A stretch of DNA of 64,000 nucleotides from Niastella sp. (GTDB taxonomy: Bacteria; Bacteroidota; Bacteroidia; Chitinophagales; Chitinophagaceae). The notes beneath the pieces are model-generated. The model was not told the DNA's origin and did no database searches. It saw only the letters and a list, made by a program, of their open reading frames with translations. Position 1 is the stretch's first letter, and each line of letters starts with the position of its first letter. A program made the position numbers and the translations under genes. Location of the stretch: NCBI GenBank assembly GCA_017744515.1, contig JAGIBF010000021.1:1-64000 (forward strand), read 5' to 3'. This document shows, piece after piece, positions 33,801 through 42,001 of the stretch.

Positions 33801-33909
33801 CTCCATTCACGGGGAAAGTGGCCTGGGCCAGTGCGGAAAATTTAAAAGCAAGTAACAACCCCATCAGGGAAAGCGATTTCCCTGGGGGGCAAAGCCTGAG
33901 TTTTCTCAT
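30835..33909 (-). CDS. Large secreted two-domain amidohydrolase (one domain degenerate)
   Basis: A 1024-residue exported protein (signal peptide to about residue 29). It contains two amidohydrolase-fold domains. Domain one (about 40-430) has FVDAYSDYG at 101-107 where HxH is expected, so its metal site is lost. A beta-rich linker (about 430-560) has repeats of KYTYDGKLVKLSF type. Domain two (about 575-1000) keeps EHSH at 633-636, further His residues in TMHSYVQSEI and NTFTHILEGY, and the Asp in NSDDAEMARR, so it can bind metal. It may hydrolyse peptides or cyclic amides in the periplasm. The C-terminus is glycine-rich (GAGGAGGGGFARPRPR). It heads the operon and has a dyad at 33984 upstream. 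Confidence 0.87.
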   Translation of the reverse strand: MRKLRLCPPGKSLSLMGLLLAFKFSALAQATFPVNGVADPKNGYYAFTNATIVKDAQTTVANATLVIKDGKIVSVGANVAAPKDAVVIDCKGKFIYPSFVDAYSDYGITAPTRQLGGGFNFNQPAQLTSNQKGAFGWNQAIHSDVEGGKLFNADEAKAKTLRDIGFGTVLTHQKDGIARGTGAVVTLADVKENFTMVKEKATAHYSLNKGSSTQSYPASMMGVIALLRQSFIDAAWYKSNPAKEGTNLTLKAWNDIQSLPQIMEANDKWNALRVDRVGDEFGVQFIIKGGGNEYQRINEMAATKAAFILPLNYPAAMDVDDPNDVRFTGLDDMKHWELAPGNAAAFEKAGITFCLTTSDLGNVGEFLANLRKAIEYGLTETKALEALTKTPATLLGVYDKTGSLDAGKLANFLITSGPIFQEKTVVYQNWVQGYKYAVKEDGWYDVKGTYKLVANTTSGTKNYTVELKDGGNATFTERDTLTGKYTYDGKLVKLSFTEGRGPRATETVLSGVANGNVWNGAGRDGGGNKFTWTATFEQAAVAKADSARPKMPLQLGKVTFPFLAYGAEEMPKQETILIRNATVWTNEKDGKLEGTDVLVTGGKISKIGKNLSATGAKVIDGTGKHLTPGVIDEHSHIAAASINEGAQSVTSEVRIADNLNPEDINIYRQLSGGVTSSHILHGSANTIGGQTQLIKLRWGADDEGLKFKGSDPFIKFALGENVKRSSSQNNNRFPDTRMGVEEVLVDAFQRAKDYENALKARKPGVRRDLELDALVEIMNKKRFITMHSYVQSEITAALRVADKFNFPINTFTHILEGYKVADKMKAQGSNASTFSDWWQYKMEVVDAIPYNAAIMQRVGLNVAINSDDAEMARRLNQEAGKIVKYGGVTEEEALKMVTLNPAKMLHVDDKVGSIKVGKDADLVLWSNNPLSIYAVAEKTIVDGTVFFDRERDKELRAQIQAERTRLIQKLAAAKRTPGAGGAGGGGFARPRPRYEVIQACMDHLHSHGLLALTEEEAELLNENK

Positions 33910-33983
33910 ATGCTGGTTGGTTTTATAATCTTGAGCCGAAAAAGGTCCAATTTAGCCAAATGCACTAATTTAGACCTCATAAA

Positions 33984-34002
33984 ATTTGCCTGACCGGCAA
34001 AT
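33984..34002. promoter_or_regulatory. Dyad between the divergent amidohydrolase and deoC genes
   Basis: ATTTGCC (33984-33990) and GGCAAAT (33996-34002) are perfect inverted repeats with a 5-base centre, lying between the two divergent starts. It looks like an operator; no regulator is encoded next to it. Confidence 0.45.
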
Positions 34003-34068
34003 AACCTCCATAAGACGCTTATAGCCGTTGTTTCCTGCTGACAAATGACTAAAATTGCTCATTTTTCT

Positions 34069-34743
34069 ATGAATATTGCCGAATATATCGATCATACACT
34101 ATTGAAGCCTACGAGCACTTCAGATGAAATAAAAAAACTATGCGACGAGGCCATGCAATATGGATTCGCTGCCGTATGTGTTCCCCCACCCTTCGTAAGG
34201 CTGGCAAAGAAATATTTACAAAGCAGCAACGTTAAAGTGGCTACCGTAATAGGGTTTCCCTTTGGCTATTCCGCACCGGCTGCCAAACAGGCAGAAGCAG
34301 AACAGGCCCTTGCAGACGGGGCCAATGAGCTGGATATGGTCATCAACCTCGTGGCCCTGCGGGCCGGAGACACCGCCTTGCTCGAAGCGGAGATAGCGCC
34401 CATTGTGGCGTTGGCGCATCAGCTCGGGCGGCTCGTAAAAGTGATCATAGAAAGTGGCATATTGTCTGCAGAAGAGATCATACAGTGTTGTACATTGTAC
34501 ACCGCAGCCAATGTAGACTTTGTTAAAACTTCTACCGGCTATGCCGAAAAAGGAGCCAGCGTGGAAGCGGTGCAACTGATGCGTAAACATTTACCGTCTA
34601 CCATTCAGATCAAGGCATCCGGAGGCATCAGGAACTATGCTTTTGCAAAAGAACTGATCGACGCGGGGGCTACAAGGTTGGGAGCCAGTGCCAGTGTAGC
34701 GATTGTGTCGGGAGAAAAAACGAATGAAAGTTCAGGCTACTAA
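34069..34743 (+). CDS. deoC: Deoxyribose-phosphate aldolase
   Basis: A 224-residue class I aldolase from the ATG at 34069 (MNIAEYIDHTLLKPT); a start at 34045 would add eight residues. It splits 2-deoxyribose 5-phosphate into glyceraldehyde 3-phosphate and acetaldehyde in deoxynucleoside breakdown. The Schiff-base lysine is in DFVKTSTGYAEKGA, and the second lysine in IKASGGIR; VKVIIESGIL is also typical. It is cytoplasmic, not near other deoxynucleoside genes, and is followed by an A/T-rich dyad that may end transcription before the SPOR gene. Confidence 0.95.
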   Translation: MNIAEYIDHTLLKPTSTSDEIKKLCDEAMQYGFAAVCVPPPFVRLAKKYLQSSNVKVATVIGFPFGYSAPAAKQAEAEQALADGANELDMVINLVALRAGDTALLEAEIAPIVALAHQLGRLVKVIIESGILSAEEIIQCCTLYTAANVDFVKTSTGYAEKGASVEAVQLMRKHLPSTIQIKASGGIRNYAFAKELIDAGATRLGASASVAIVSGEKTNESSGY

Positions 34744-34770
34744 ACAAGTGAATATGCTCATCGAAGCACA

Positions 34771-34800
34771 ATCAATAATTATTAATTACTAATTATTGAT
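34771..34800. terminator. A/T-rich hairpin after deoC
   Basis: ATCAATAATTA (34771-34781) and TAATTATTGAT (34790-34800) are perfect 11-base arms with an 8-base loop. It is similar in sequence to the hairpin at 13715-13757. Confidence 0.5.
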
Positions 34801-34820
34801 TATTATAACCCGTGATTATT

Positions 34821-35243
34821 ATGAAGAAACTTGTTTTTATATTGTTTGCATTCATGAGTGTGCAGGCTTTTGCACAGGCAGATACGAATTCTATCGTTGT
34901 ACACAAAGATCCACGCATAGACCTGCTGGTAAAAAAACAGATCGAGATCAATGAAGTAACCACCCGCAATGCCAGGCGTTTTGTACCCGGCTTCCGCATC
35001 CTGGTGGTAAATACCAATGACCGCAACAAAGCGCTTAGTGCTAAATCAAAGCTATACCAGGAATTTCCTTCCCTGAACGTATACCTCATGTACCAGGCCC
35101 CTTTCTACAAACTGAAAGCAGGCAACTTCAAGGATCGTAAAGACGCCGATGATTTTCTGCCTACCATCCAACGGATGTTCAGTTCCGGCGTTTACGTGAT
35201 ACGAGATACCATTGAAGTAAATCCTGATCCGGCAGCGAATTAA
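34821..35243 (+). CDS. Secreted SPOR-domain protein
   Basis: A 140-residue protein from the ATG at 34821 with a signal peptide (MKKLVFILFAFMSVQAFAQ). The C-terminal 80 residues fit a SPOR domain: PGFRILVVNTNDRNKALSAK, then YLMYQAPFYKLKAGNFKDRK and a final strand. SPOR domains bind denuded glycan strands of peptidoglycan at the division site, so a role at the cell wall is likely. The mature N-terminal part is short and charged. It is the only SPOR protein in the window and stands alone between deoC and the peptidase. Confidence 0.87.
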   Translation: MKKLVFILFAFMSVQAFAQADTNSIVVHKDPRIDLLVKKQIEINEVTTRNARRFVPGFRILVVNTNDRNKALSAKSKLYQEFPSLNVYLMYQAPFYKLKAGNFKDRKDADDFLPTIQRMFSSGVYVIRDTIEVNPDPAAN

Positions 35244-35257
35244 AAAGCCCGAAAGTC

Positions 35258-35340
35258 AGCAAAGTCCGGAAGACCGGAAGTAATTTCTGGCTTTTCAACT
35301 TTCTACTTTTCAGACTTCCTGTCTTTCCGACTTCCGGACT
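35258..35340. repeat. Imperfect inverted repeat in the spacer before the M20 gene
   Basis: AGTCCGGAAG (35263-35272) recurs inverted as CTTCCGGACT (35331-35340), with further GGAAG/CTTCC copies between them. The right arm ends 19 bases before the M20 gene start. Confidence 0.5.
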
Positions 35341-35359
35341 ATTGCTTTACATTTGGGCC

Positions 35360-36553
35360 ATGAGTACGCTGAAACAAAAAGTACAAAGCCTGGCCAATAC
35401 CTATGCACCGGCATTTATCGACATCCGTCATCACTTACATGCCCATCCGGAACTAAGCTACCAGGAAGTAGAGACTTCCCAATTCATACAACAAAAACTA
35501 CAGGAGTTTGGCATCCCCTACCAGGTGATGGCCACCACCGGCGTAGTTGGACTGATCAAAGGAAAGAATCCTGATAAAAGAGTAGTCGCGCTGCGTGCCG
35601 ATATCGACGCACTGCCCATCCTCGAAGAGAACAATGTTCCTTATAAATCTACCCGCGATGGCATCATGCATGCCTGCGGTCATGATGTGCACACCACCTG
35701 CCTGCTGGGTGCCGCTAAAATATTACAGGAACTGAAAGACGAATGGGAAGGAACGGTGAAACTCATCTTCCAGCCCGGTGAAGAACGCAACCCCGGAGGC
35801 GCCAGCATCCTGATCAAAGAAGGTGTACTGACCAACCCGGCCCCACAAGCCATCTTTGGATTGCATGTGCATCCCCAACTGGCAGTGGGTCAGCTTAGCT
35901 TCCGCGGCGGACAGGTAATGGCCAGCGCCGATGAGATCTACATCACCATCAAAGGCAAGGGTGGTCATGCCGCAGCACCGCACCTGACGGTTGACACCAT
36001 TCTTATCGCCTCACATCTTATCGTGAGCCTGCAACAGATCATCAGCCGCAACAGGAACCCGCTCTCTCCTTCCGTATTATCCATTTGCTCTATACAAGGT
36101 GGACATACCACCAATGTAATACCCAGTGAAGTAAAGCTAATGGGCACCTTCCGTGCGCTCGATGAAGCATGGCGCTTTAAAGCCCATGAGCTCATCCGCA
36201 ACAATGCGGTGCAGTTGGTGCATGCCATGGGTGGAGAGATCGACCTGCACATCGACGTAGGTTATCCGACCGTATACAACCACGAAGCACTGAACAGCGT
36301 GGCCCGGAAACTGGCAGAAGATTACATGGGCGCAGAGCATGTAGAAACTACTGAAATGCGGATGGGCGCAGAAGACTTTGGCTATTACACACAACTGATA
36401 CCCGGCTGCTTTTACCGGCTGGGGGTGATGAATGAAGCCAAAGGCATTACCTCAGGCGTGCACACGCCCACCTTCAACATCGATGAAAGCGCTATTGAAA
36501 CAGGTATGGGTATGATGGCCTGGCTGGGAGCGAATGCCAGCCTTGACAGTTAG
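35360..36553 (+). CDS. M20-family amidohydrolase/peptidase (N-acyl amino acid hydrolase type)
   Basis: About 397 residues from the ATG at 35360 (the frame opens at 35342). It belongs to the M20D group: ALRADIDALPI and HACGHDVHTTCLLGA carry the two-metal site, EERNPGGASILIKEG has the bridging glutamate, and MRMGAEDFGYY gives the last ligand. Enzymes of this group hydrolyse N-acyl-L-amino acids, hippurate or indole-acetyl-amino acids, and sometimes acetyl-diaminopimelate. No signal peptide is seen. It lies 32 bases before the CocE-type esterase gene and may be co-transcribed with it. Confidence 0.92.
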   Translation: MSTLKQKVQSLANTYAPAFIDIRHHLHAHPELSYQEVETSQFIQQKLQEFGIPYQVMATTGVVGLIKGKNPDKRVVALRADIDALPILEENNVPYKSTRDGIMHACGHDVHTTCLLGAAKILQELKDEWEGTVKLIFQPGEERNPGGASILIKEGVLTNPAPQAIFGLHVHPQLAVGQLSFRGGQVMASADEIYITIKGKGGHAAAPHLTVDTILIASHLIVSLQQIISRNRNPLSPSVLSICSIQGGHTTNVIPSEVKLMGTFRALDEAWRFKAHELIRNNAVQLVHAMGGEIDLHIDVGYPTVYNHEALNSVARKLAEDYMGAEHVETTEMRMGAEDFGYYTQLIPGCFYRLGVMNEAKGITSGVHTPTFNIDESAIETGMGMMAWLGANASLDS

Positions 36554-36585
36554 ATCAGTTACAGGTTACAACAAAGAATCGACAT

Positions 36586-38403
36586 ATGCTACGTCTCACC
36601 ACCTTATTCCTGTTCCTGACAACATTGGCATGCGCCCAATCTTCCGACAGCAAATACGATCGCATGGAGATCATGATCCCCATGCGTGATGGCGTAAAGC
36701 TCAATACCGTCATCTTTACGCCGAAGGCAGCCAGTGAAAAATATCCCTTCCTGTTGAGACGTACACCCTACGGTGTAAGCGGTGCCGGAGCGCCGGATAA
36801 AAGTGCCTATACCAAAGACCTCGCCGATGATGGGTATATCTTCGTGTTCCAGGATATTCGTGGCCGCTATAAGAGCGAAGGAAAGTTCGAGATGCAACGC
36901 TTTAGCCGCAACAAGAAAGACCCCAAAGCCATTGACGAGAGTACCGACACCTACGACACTTTTGAATGGCTGCTCAGGAATATCAGCAACAACAATGGCA
37001 AGGCCGGCATGTACGGCATATCCTACGATGGATGGACCACCATGCAGGGCGCTATCGATCCTCATCCTGCTCTTGTAGCTGTTTCAGAACAGGCTACCCC
37101 TTCCGATATGTGGCTGGGCGACGACTTCCACCACAACGGCGCATTCCGCCTCAGCTATGGTTTTGAATATGCCTTCATGGAAGAGGCTGGTAAAACGGAT
37201 AGCCTGTTCCCATTTGGCATGCACGATCTCTACGATTGGTACCTGCAGCTGGGATCACTTGCCAACGTCAACAAAAAATACTTCCACAACCATATTCCTA
37301 CCTGGAATGATTTTGCCAGTCATCCCAACTACGATGCTTTCTGGCAAAAGCAATCACTGGCTTATCGCCTTGATTCGCCACGCGTATATACCATGCACGT
37401 GGCCGGCTGGTGGGATCAGGAAGATTTCTACGGTCCATTGAAAGCATATGAGGTATTGGAGAAGAAGGACCGCAGCAACAAAAACTATATCGTAGCCGGT
37501 CCCTGGAACCATGGTGGCTGGGCAGGTGGCGCAGGCAATACCCTCGGCAATATCAGCTTCGATACCAGCACAGGACCTACTTTCCGGAAAGACATACAAG
37601 CCCGCTGGTTTGGTTACCACCTCAAAGGAAAAGGAGATGGCAACTTTGCGGAAGCCATCACATTTCAAACAGGCTCCAACACCTGGAAGAACTATAACCA
37701 ATGGCCACCGGCAGAAGCTGTAAAACAAAACCTGTATTTCCACCGTAACGGTAAACTCTCTTTTGATAAACCACCAGTATCTGCTGCTCCTGCTTTCGAT
37801 AGCTATGTATCTGATCCTTCCCGCCCGGTGCCTTATCGCACCAGGCCCATCGAGCAAACCTATGGCCCCGGCTCCCGCTGGCGCACCTGGCTCACCGAAG
37901 ACCAGCGCTTCGTGCACAACCGGCCGGATGTATTGAGTTGGGAAACGGAAGTATTACAGGAAGATGTATCAGTAACCGGTCAGCTATGGGCCAGGCTCTT
38001 TGCCGCTACTACCGGCAGCGATGCCGATTGGATCGTGAAGCTGATAGACGTATACCCTGCTGAATATCCCAAAGACCGCAAGATGGGCGGTTATCAGTTC
38101 ATGGTGTCCAACGATGTGTTCCGTGGCCGTTACCGTAAAAGCTTTGAACACCCTGAAGCCATTACACCCAACAAAATAGAAAACTACAACATCGACCTCC
38201 ACAGCATCAACCACGTCTTTAAGAAAGGCCATAAGATCATGGTACAAATACAAAGCACCTGGTTTCCCATCATCGACCGCAACCCGCAAAAGTATGTACC
38301 CAACATTTTCGAAGCGAAGGAGACAGACTTCCAAAAAGCAACCCATATGATCTATCGCACAGCAGGATCACCTTCACATATCGAGCTATCGGTGATCAGG
38401 TAA
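36586..38403 (+). CDS. CocE/NonD-family secreted hydrolase (S15-like)
   Basis: A 605-residue enzyme with a signal peptide (cleavage after LACAQ; the cysteine lies in a poor lipobox). The serine nucleophile is Ser146 in GMYGISYDGWTTMQGA; the acid and histidine are probably in the segments near NDVFRGRYR and the VQIQSTWFP/NPQKY region. It belongs to the X-Pro dipeptidyl peptidase/cocaine esterase/glutaryl acylase group with an N-terminal alpha/beta core and a C-terminal jelly-roll (from about 400). The reaction is ester or amide cleavage in the periplasm or outside; the natural substrate is unknown. It follows the M20 gene and faces the convergent haloperoxidase gene. Confidence 0.9.
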   Translation: MLRLTTLFLFLTTLACAQSSDSKYDRMEIMIPMRDGVKLNTVIFTPKAASEKYPFLLRRTPYGVSGAGAPDKSAYTKDLADDGYIFVFQDIRGRYKSEGKFEMQRFSRNKKDPKAIDESTDTYDTFEWLLRNISNNNGKAGMYGISYDGWTTMQGAIDPHPALVAVSEQATPSDMWLGDDFHHNGAFRLSYGFEYAFMEEAGKTDSLFPFGMHDLYDWYLQLGSLANVNKKYFHNHIPTWNDFASHPNYDAFWQKQSLAYRLDSPRVYTMHVAGWWDQEDFYGPLKAYEVLEKKDRSNKNYIVAGPWNHGGWAGGAGNTLGNISFDTSTGPTFRKDIQARWFGYHLKGKGDGNFAEAITFQTGSNTWKNYNQWPPAEAVKQNLYFHRNGKLSFDKPPVSAAPAFDSYVSDPSRPVPYRTRPIEQTYGPGSRWRTWLTEDQRFVHNRPDVLSWETEVLQEDVSVTGQLWARLFAATTGSDADWIVKLIDVYPAEYPKDRKMGGYQFMVSNDVFRGRYRKSFEHPEAITPNKIENYNIDLHSINHVFKKGHKIMVQIQSTWFPIIDRNPQKYVPNIFEAKETDFQKATHMIYRTAGSPSHIELSVIR

Positions 38404-38432
38404 CGGACGGGCTGTCCCACAATGCGGCATCT

Positions 38433-39782
38433 TTATTTGAGGAACTTTAGCCTGGTATCAATATTTTGCGCTGTCTTCCTGCCCTGTTTTGCACCTTCTT
38501 CGCATGAATAGCGATAATGAATGCCTCCATATAATCTTGAAATGGAGATCTCTTCCGCCATGGCGTCAAAAGAAGCATAGCGGCGTGAACCTAAATTTTC
38601 AGGTCCCTTGCCAATATCGGCCATCACACCTTCATAGGTAGCATTGGTAAGGGCAGTCTGGCTGCCATAAATACTGGTGAGCGCGTAGGCTACGCTATTG
38701 CTGAACACTGCGTGATTGGAAGGAAAATCAGGAAAACCGGGTGTTGCCAGAAAAGGCTGCCATACCGGATTTGCTCCCGGCGCAATGGTAGCACGGATAA
38801 ACTGGAAAGGCCTTTCAGCCAAATGCGTATATTTTACTTTAAAGGAACCAGTAACAGCATCACACAAGGAGATACCGGTCTTTGCGTAGGTAAGCGCCGC
38901 TTTGTCCAATGCCGGTTTTAACTGTTCCATCAACTGCTTCAATATGGAAATATAATGCGCACCCGCAGGATAACCGGGATTCGAATCATTATAATACTTT
39001 GCGATCAGCTTTTGCTCAGGCGTAAGGTTCTTCGACACCGTGTACACTTCATTCATCTGTGCATAATAAGGTGAAGCAGGATTGGTGCTGTAAGTCAATG
39101 GCGGAGATGCCACATTATCCAAACTGCCGGGCACCAACAGCCGGTTGTATCCTCCGTAAGGATTTACCGGGGCGCCGGTTTCCGGTTGCCACATGCCGGG
39201 ATAATAAGCAGGTAACTGATAGGCTGTTGTCGGCCAGTTGGCATTATCAGTCTGCGCCCACGCAAAGATCCTGTTGGCCACTTCTGTTCCAAACGCAGCA
39301 GAGCGCTGGAAAACATCAGTGCCCGCTTCTGCCTGGAGTTTTGTATTCAATTCATTTTCGAGGCTGGCAACAGCCTGTTCATTATAAGCAGCAGGCACAA
39401 CACTGAAAAACTTTCGCGTCATAGCTGCCAACGCCGCATGCGCACAGGTGGGCCAATGATAAGGAAGCCCCGGGTCTGCAACCGGCATTGCAGGCATGTC
39501 AGTAAGCTGTCCATACAACGACCGGTTGGCAGGCATCCCCGGCAATATTGATTCATACAAAGCGATCCCGCAATAAGCCATATACCTGGCAGGATTAAAT
39601 CCGAAAGGATTGCCGGATGGCCTGTTGAGCATAGAGGTTTGCACGCCCAGCCACTTTACCACCACATCAGCCGGATAGGTTTTAGCTTGCGGTATATCAT
39701 GCTCATTTTTTTTCTTGCAGGCTACACCGGCCAGATAAAGCACGGCAATAAGCAGCAATACACGCCCTGTTCTATTACTCAT
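38433..39782 (-). CDS. Vanadium haloperoxidase / PAP2-superfamily lipoprotein
   Basis: A 449-residue protein whose N-terminus ends in the lipobox LAGVACKKK, so it is a membrane-anchored lipoprotein. The helical PAP2-type core contains the vanadate- or phosphate-binding motifs FPSNHAVFSNSVAY and GGIHYRYSCEEG, plus an Arg/Lys-rich FQFIRATI segment. Vanadium haloperoxidases oxidise halides with hydrogen peroxide; acid phosphatases of the same fold also exist, and the sequence alone cannot separate them. Convergent with the CocE gene and followed by an upstream gap of 290 bases before the LytS gene. Confidence 0.82.
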   Translation of the reverse strand: MSNRTGRVLLLIAVLYLAGVACKKKNEHDIPQAKTYPADVVVKWLGVQTSMLNRPSGNPFGFNPARYMAYCGIALYESILPGMPANRSLYGQLTDMPAMPVADPGLPYHWPTCAHAALAAMTRKFFSVVPAAYNEQAVASLENELNTKLQAEAGTDVFQRSAAFGTEVANRIFAWAQTDNANWPTTAYQLPAYYPGMWQPETGAPVNPYGGYNRLLVPGSLDNVASPPLTYSTNPASPYYAQMNEVYTVSKNLTPEQKLIAKYYNDSNPGYPAGAHYISILKQLMEQLKPALDKAALTYAKTGISLCDAVTGSFKVKYTHLAERPFQFIRATIAPGANPVWQPFLATPGFPDFPSNHAVFSNSVAYALTSIYGSQTALTNATYEGVMADIGKGPENLGSRRYASFDAMAEEISISRLYGGIHYRYSCEEGAKQGRKTAQNIDTRLKFLK

Positions 39783-40075
39783 AGTTGTAGTTGTTTAAGC
39801 GTTATACAATAAGTAAGGGATCGATAACAGCAGTAACAAAGGGCGGATGATTCCTGGTTAACCGGTAACGCAGCACCAAAATAGCAATAGCTGCCACTTT
39901 TTATCCAGGCAATCGCTCAATGCATTTATTTTCAGAAATAAGACAGGCACCACAGATCAATACCCCCCGGAGAAAGGAAGCTGCCGTTTGTCGGAAATCC
40001 CTGCCTTTAGTCTATTTTCCGCTGTCTGCGGGATAATAGTCAGGCCGATTGCTTAATTTGTAGTAGTTGAAATCC

Positions 40076-41191
40076 ATGAACGCCTTCCTCTACAATGAGT
40101 TTATTTTTTCCTCCCGCTATCGTGTGTGGCGGCATATACTGTATTGGTCGTTTCACATTACAATATGGGCTGCATTTTGGGTCATCATGGGCGCACCAGG
40201 TTCCTATGCCCGCTATTTATTGAATATGACCATGTGGGTTCCGCTTTTTATATTGTTCAGTTATCCAATGGTATATATAGCCACCCCATACCTGCTGTTG
40301 AAAGGCAAAGTAATCCAGTTCTTACTTGCTATCCTCAGTTGGGGGGCGCTGGGCCTTTATATGGATGTGGCTTACAGGAGCTATGTATTAATACCTGCAC
40401 AGGAAGCCATGGGATTAAAGAACATCATTCCGAGAGGGCCATTAGCCTTCTGTTACCTTTGCATGACCACTTCGGCAGCCAGCCCCATGATCATAAAGTT
40501 TTTCAAACTATGGTCTATTAAACAACGTGACTGGATACGCGCACAAGAGGAAAAAATAACAGCCGAACTGCAGTTGCTGAAAGCACAGGTACATCCGCAT
40601 TTCCTGTTCAATACACTCAACAACATTTACTCTTTTTCGATGGAGGGCTCGCCGAAAACCCCGGGCCTTATCTTAAAACTGTCATCACTGCTCAGCTACA
40701 TGCTCTACGACTGCAAAGCAGAAGAAGTACGACTGGAAAAGGAAATAGAGATCATGAAAAACTATATCGACCTGGAAAAAGAGCGCTATGGCAATAAGAT
40801 CGAAATATCCTGGAGCGTGGAAGGTGATATAAAAGACAAGTTTATTGCGCCCCTGATCATGCTGCCCTTCCTGGAGAACGCTTTTAAACATGGTACTTCC
40901 GAACAAATAGAAAAACCCTGGCTGGGCGTGGATATTTCCGTAAAACACAATACTCTTCGATGCAAGATCGCCAACAGCAAGAACGAATACGTACCTTATA
41001 ACAACAACGGCATCGGCATCAACAATGTAAAGAAGCGCCTGGAATTTATTTATGCCGGCAAGTACGAACTAAAGATCAACGACGAGGGAAACTTCTTCGT
41101 GATCTCGATGCTGGTGAAATTAACAGGCGATAAAACCGATTATAATACCGTACCCGTTTTCCCGGTGACCCCACAAACCATTTCTGCATGA
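40076..41191 (+). CDS. LytS-type sensor histidine kinase
   Basis: About 371 residues from the ATG at 40076 (a TTG at 40067 is possible). Four membrane helices fill the first 140 residues, followed by a HisKA-like domain of the LytS/YehU group: LKAQVHPHFLFNTLNNIYS holds the phospho-accepting His. ATP-binding is in the C-terminal part (LPFLENAFKHGTSEQ and NNNGIGINNVKKRL). No ligand-binding domain is visible, so the signal is probably sensed in the membrane. The gene shares four bases with the LytTR regulator gene. Confidence 0.93.
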   Translation: MNAFLYNEFIFSSRYRVWRHILYWSFHITIWAAFWVIMGAPGSYARYLLNMTMWVPLFILFSYPMVYIATPYLLLKGKVIQFLLAILSWGALGLYMDVAYRSYVLIPAQEAMGLKNIIPRGPLAFCYLCMTTSAASPMIIKFFKLWSIKQRDWIRAQEEKITAELQLLKAQVHPHFLFNTLNNIYSFSMEGSPKTPGLILKLSSLLSYMLYDCKAEEVRLEKEIEIMKNYIDLEKERYGNKIEISWSVEGDIKDKFIAPLIMLPFLENAFKHGTSEQIEKPWLGVDISVKHNTLRCKIANSKNEYVPYNNNGIGINNVKKRLEFIYAGKYELKINDEGNFFVISMLVKLTGDKTDYNTVPVFPVTPQTISA

Positions 41192-41901
41192 AACTACGCT
41201 GCCTGCTGATAGATGATGAACCGCCAGCCCTGAAAGTGCTGACCAGTTATATCACTTCTATCAATGGGCTGGAAATTGCGGGGCAGTGCGGGAATGCTAT
41301 CGAAGCCCTCGATGTGCTGAAACATAAAGCCGTAGATGTTATATTCCTCGATATAAAGATGCCCCGCATCATTGGCACCGAGTTTCTAAAAAACTTATCG
41401 CACCCGCCCAAAGTCATATTTGTTACCGCCTACAGAGAATATGCAGTCGACGGTTTCGAACTGGATGCTGTGGACTACCTGGTGAAACCTGTCTCGTTCG
41501 AACGCTTCTTCAAAGCCATCACCAGACTGAACCGGCTGATGGGACAGGAAACATCTATAACAAATACCAGCGAAGTGGCCACTACTGCCGCATTCGTTTA
41601 CCTGAAGGTAGACCGCGACATGAGAAAAGTCATTATCAATGATATCCTGTATATCGAAAGCTGGAAAGACTATGTAAAAGTCTTTTTTGTAAATGGTCAG
41701 CATCTACTGGCAAAACAATCCATCAGTGCCATGGAGAACCTGCTATCGGAACATAAATTTGTGCGTACCCACCGGTCATTTATGGTATCATTGGATAAGA
41801 TATCAGGCTACAATGGTTTTGCCGTACAATTAGGAAAAACGGAAATACCCATTGGAAGATTGTATAAGCAGGCAGTCATGGAAAAATTACAGTCATATTG
41901 A
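41188..41901 (+). CDS. LytTR-type response regulator
   Basis: A 237-residue regulator. The receiver domain has LLIDDEPPALK, phospho-acceptor Asp55 in VIFLDIKMPR and the Lys of YLVKPVSFERF. A LytTR DNA-binding domain fills residues about 137-237 (ILYIESWKDYVKVF, VRTHRSFMVSLDKI, IPIGRLYKQAVMEKL). It works with the LytS kinase that overlaps its start. Target genes are unknown; LytTR regulators often control nearby genes, but no paired direct repeats were recognised here. Confidence 0.94.
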   Translation: MKLRCLLIDDEPPALKVLTSYITSINGLEIAGQCGNAIEALDVLKHKAVDVIFLDIKMPRIIGTEFLKNLSHPPKVIFVTAYREYAVDGFELDAVDYLVKPVSFERFFKAITRLNRLMGQETSITNTSEVATTAAFVYLKVDRDMRKVIINDILYIESWKDYVKVFFVNGQHLLAKQSISAMENLLSEHKFVRTHRSFMVSLDKISGYNGFAVQLGKTEIPIGRLYKQAVMEKLQSY

Positions 41902-41938
41902 AAAGAACACTATAAACGAAAGAGGTTATAATAAAAGA

Positions 41939-41960
41939 GGGGCAGGTAAAAACCCGCCCC
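41939..41960 (-). terminator. Bidirectional terminator between LytTR and the convergent gene
   Basis: GGGGC-A-GGT pairs with ACC-C-GCCCC around AAAA (41939-41960). On the minus strand CTCTTTTATT follows, so it mainly ends the minus-strand gene. Confidence 0.65.
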
Positions 41961-42001
41961 GTATCACAAAGATTACTGCGTATAGAATAAAAATTATCAG
42001 G

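Noticed and set aside
39783..40075. Near-palindrome GGTTAACC/CCGGTAAC before the LytS gene
   Set aside because: Short and imperfect; no clear match to a LytTR direct repeat.
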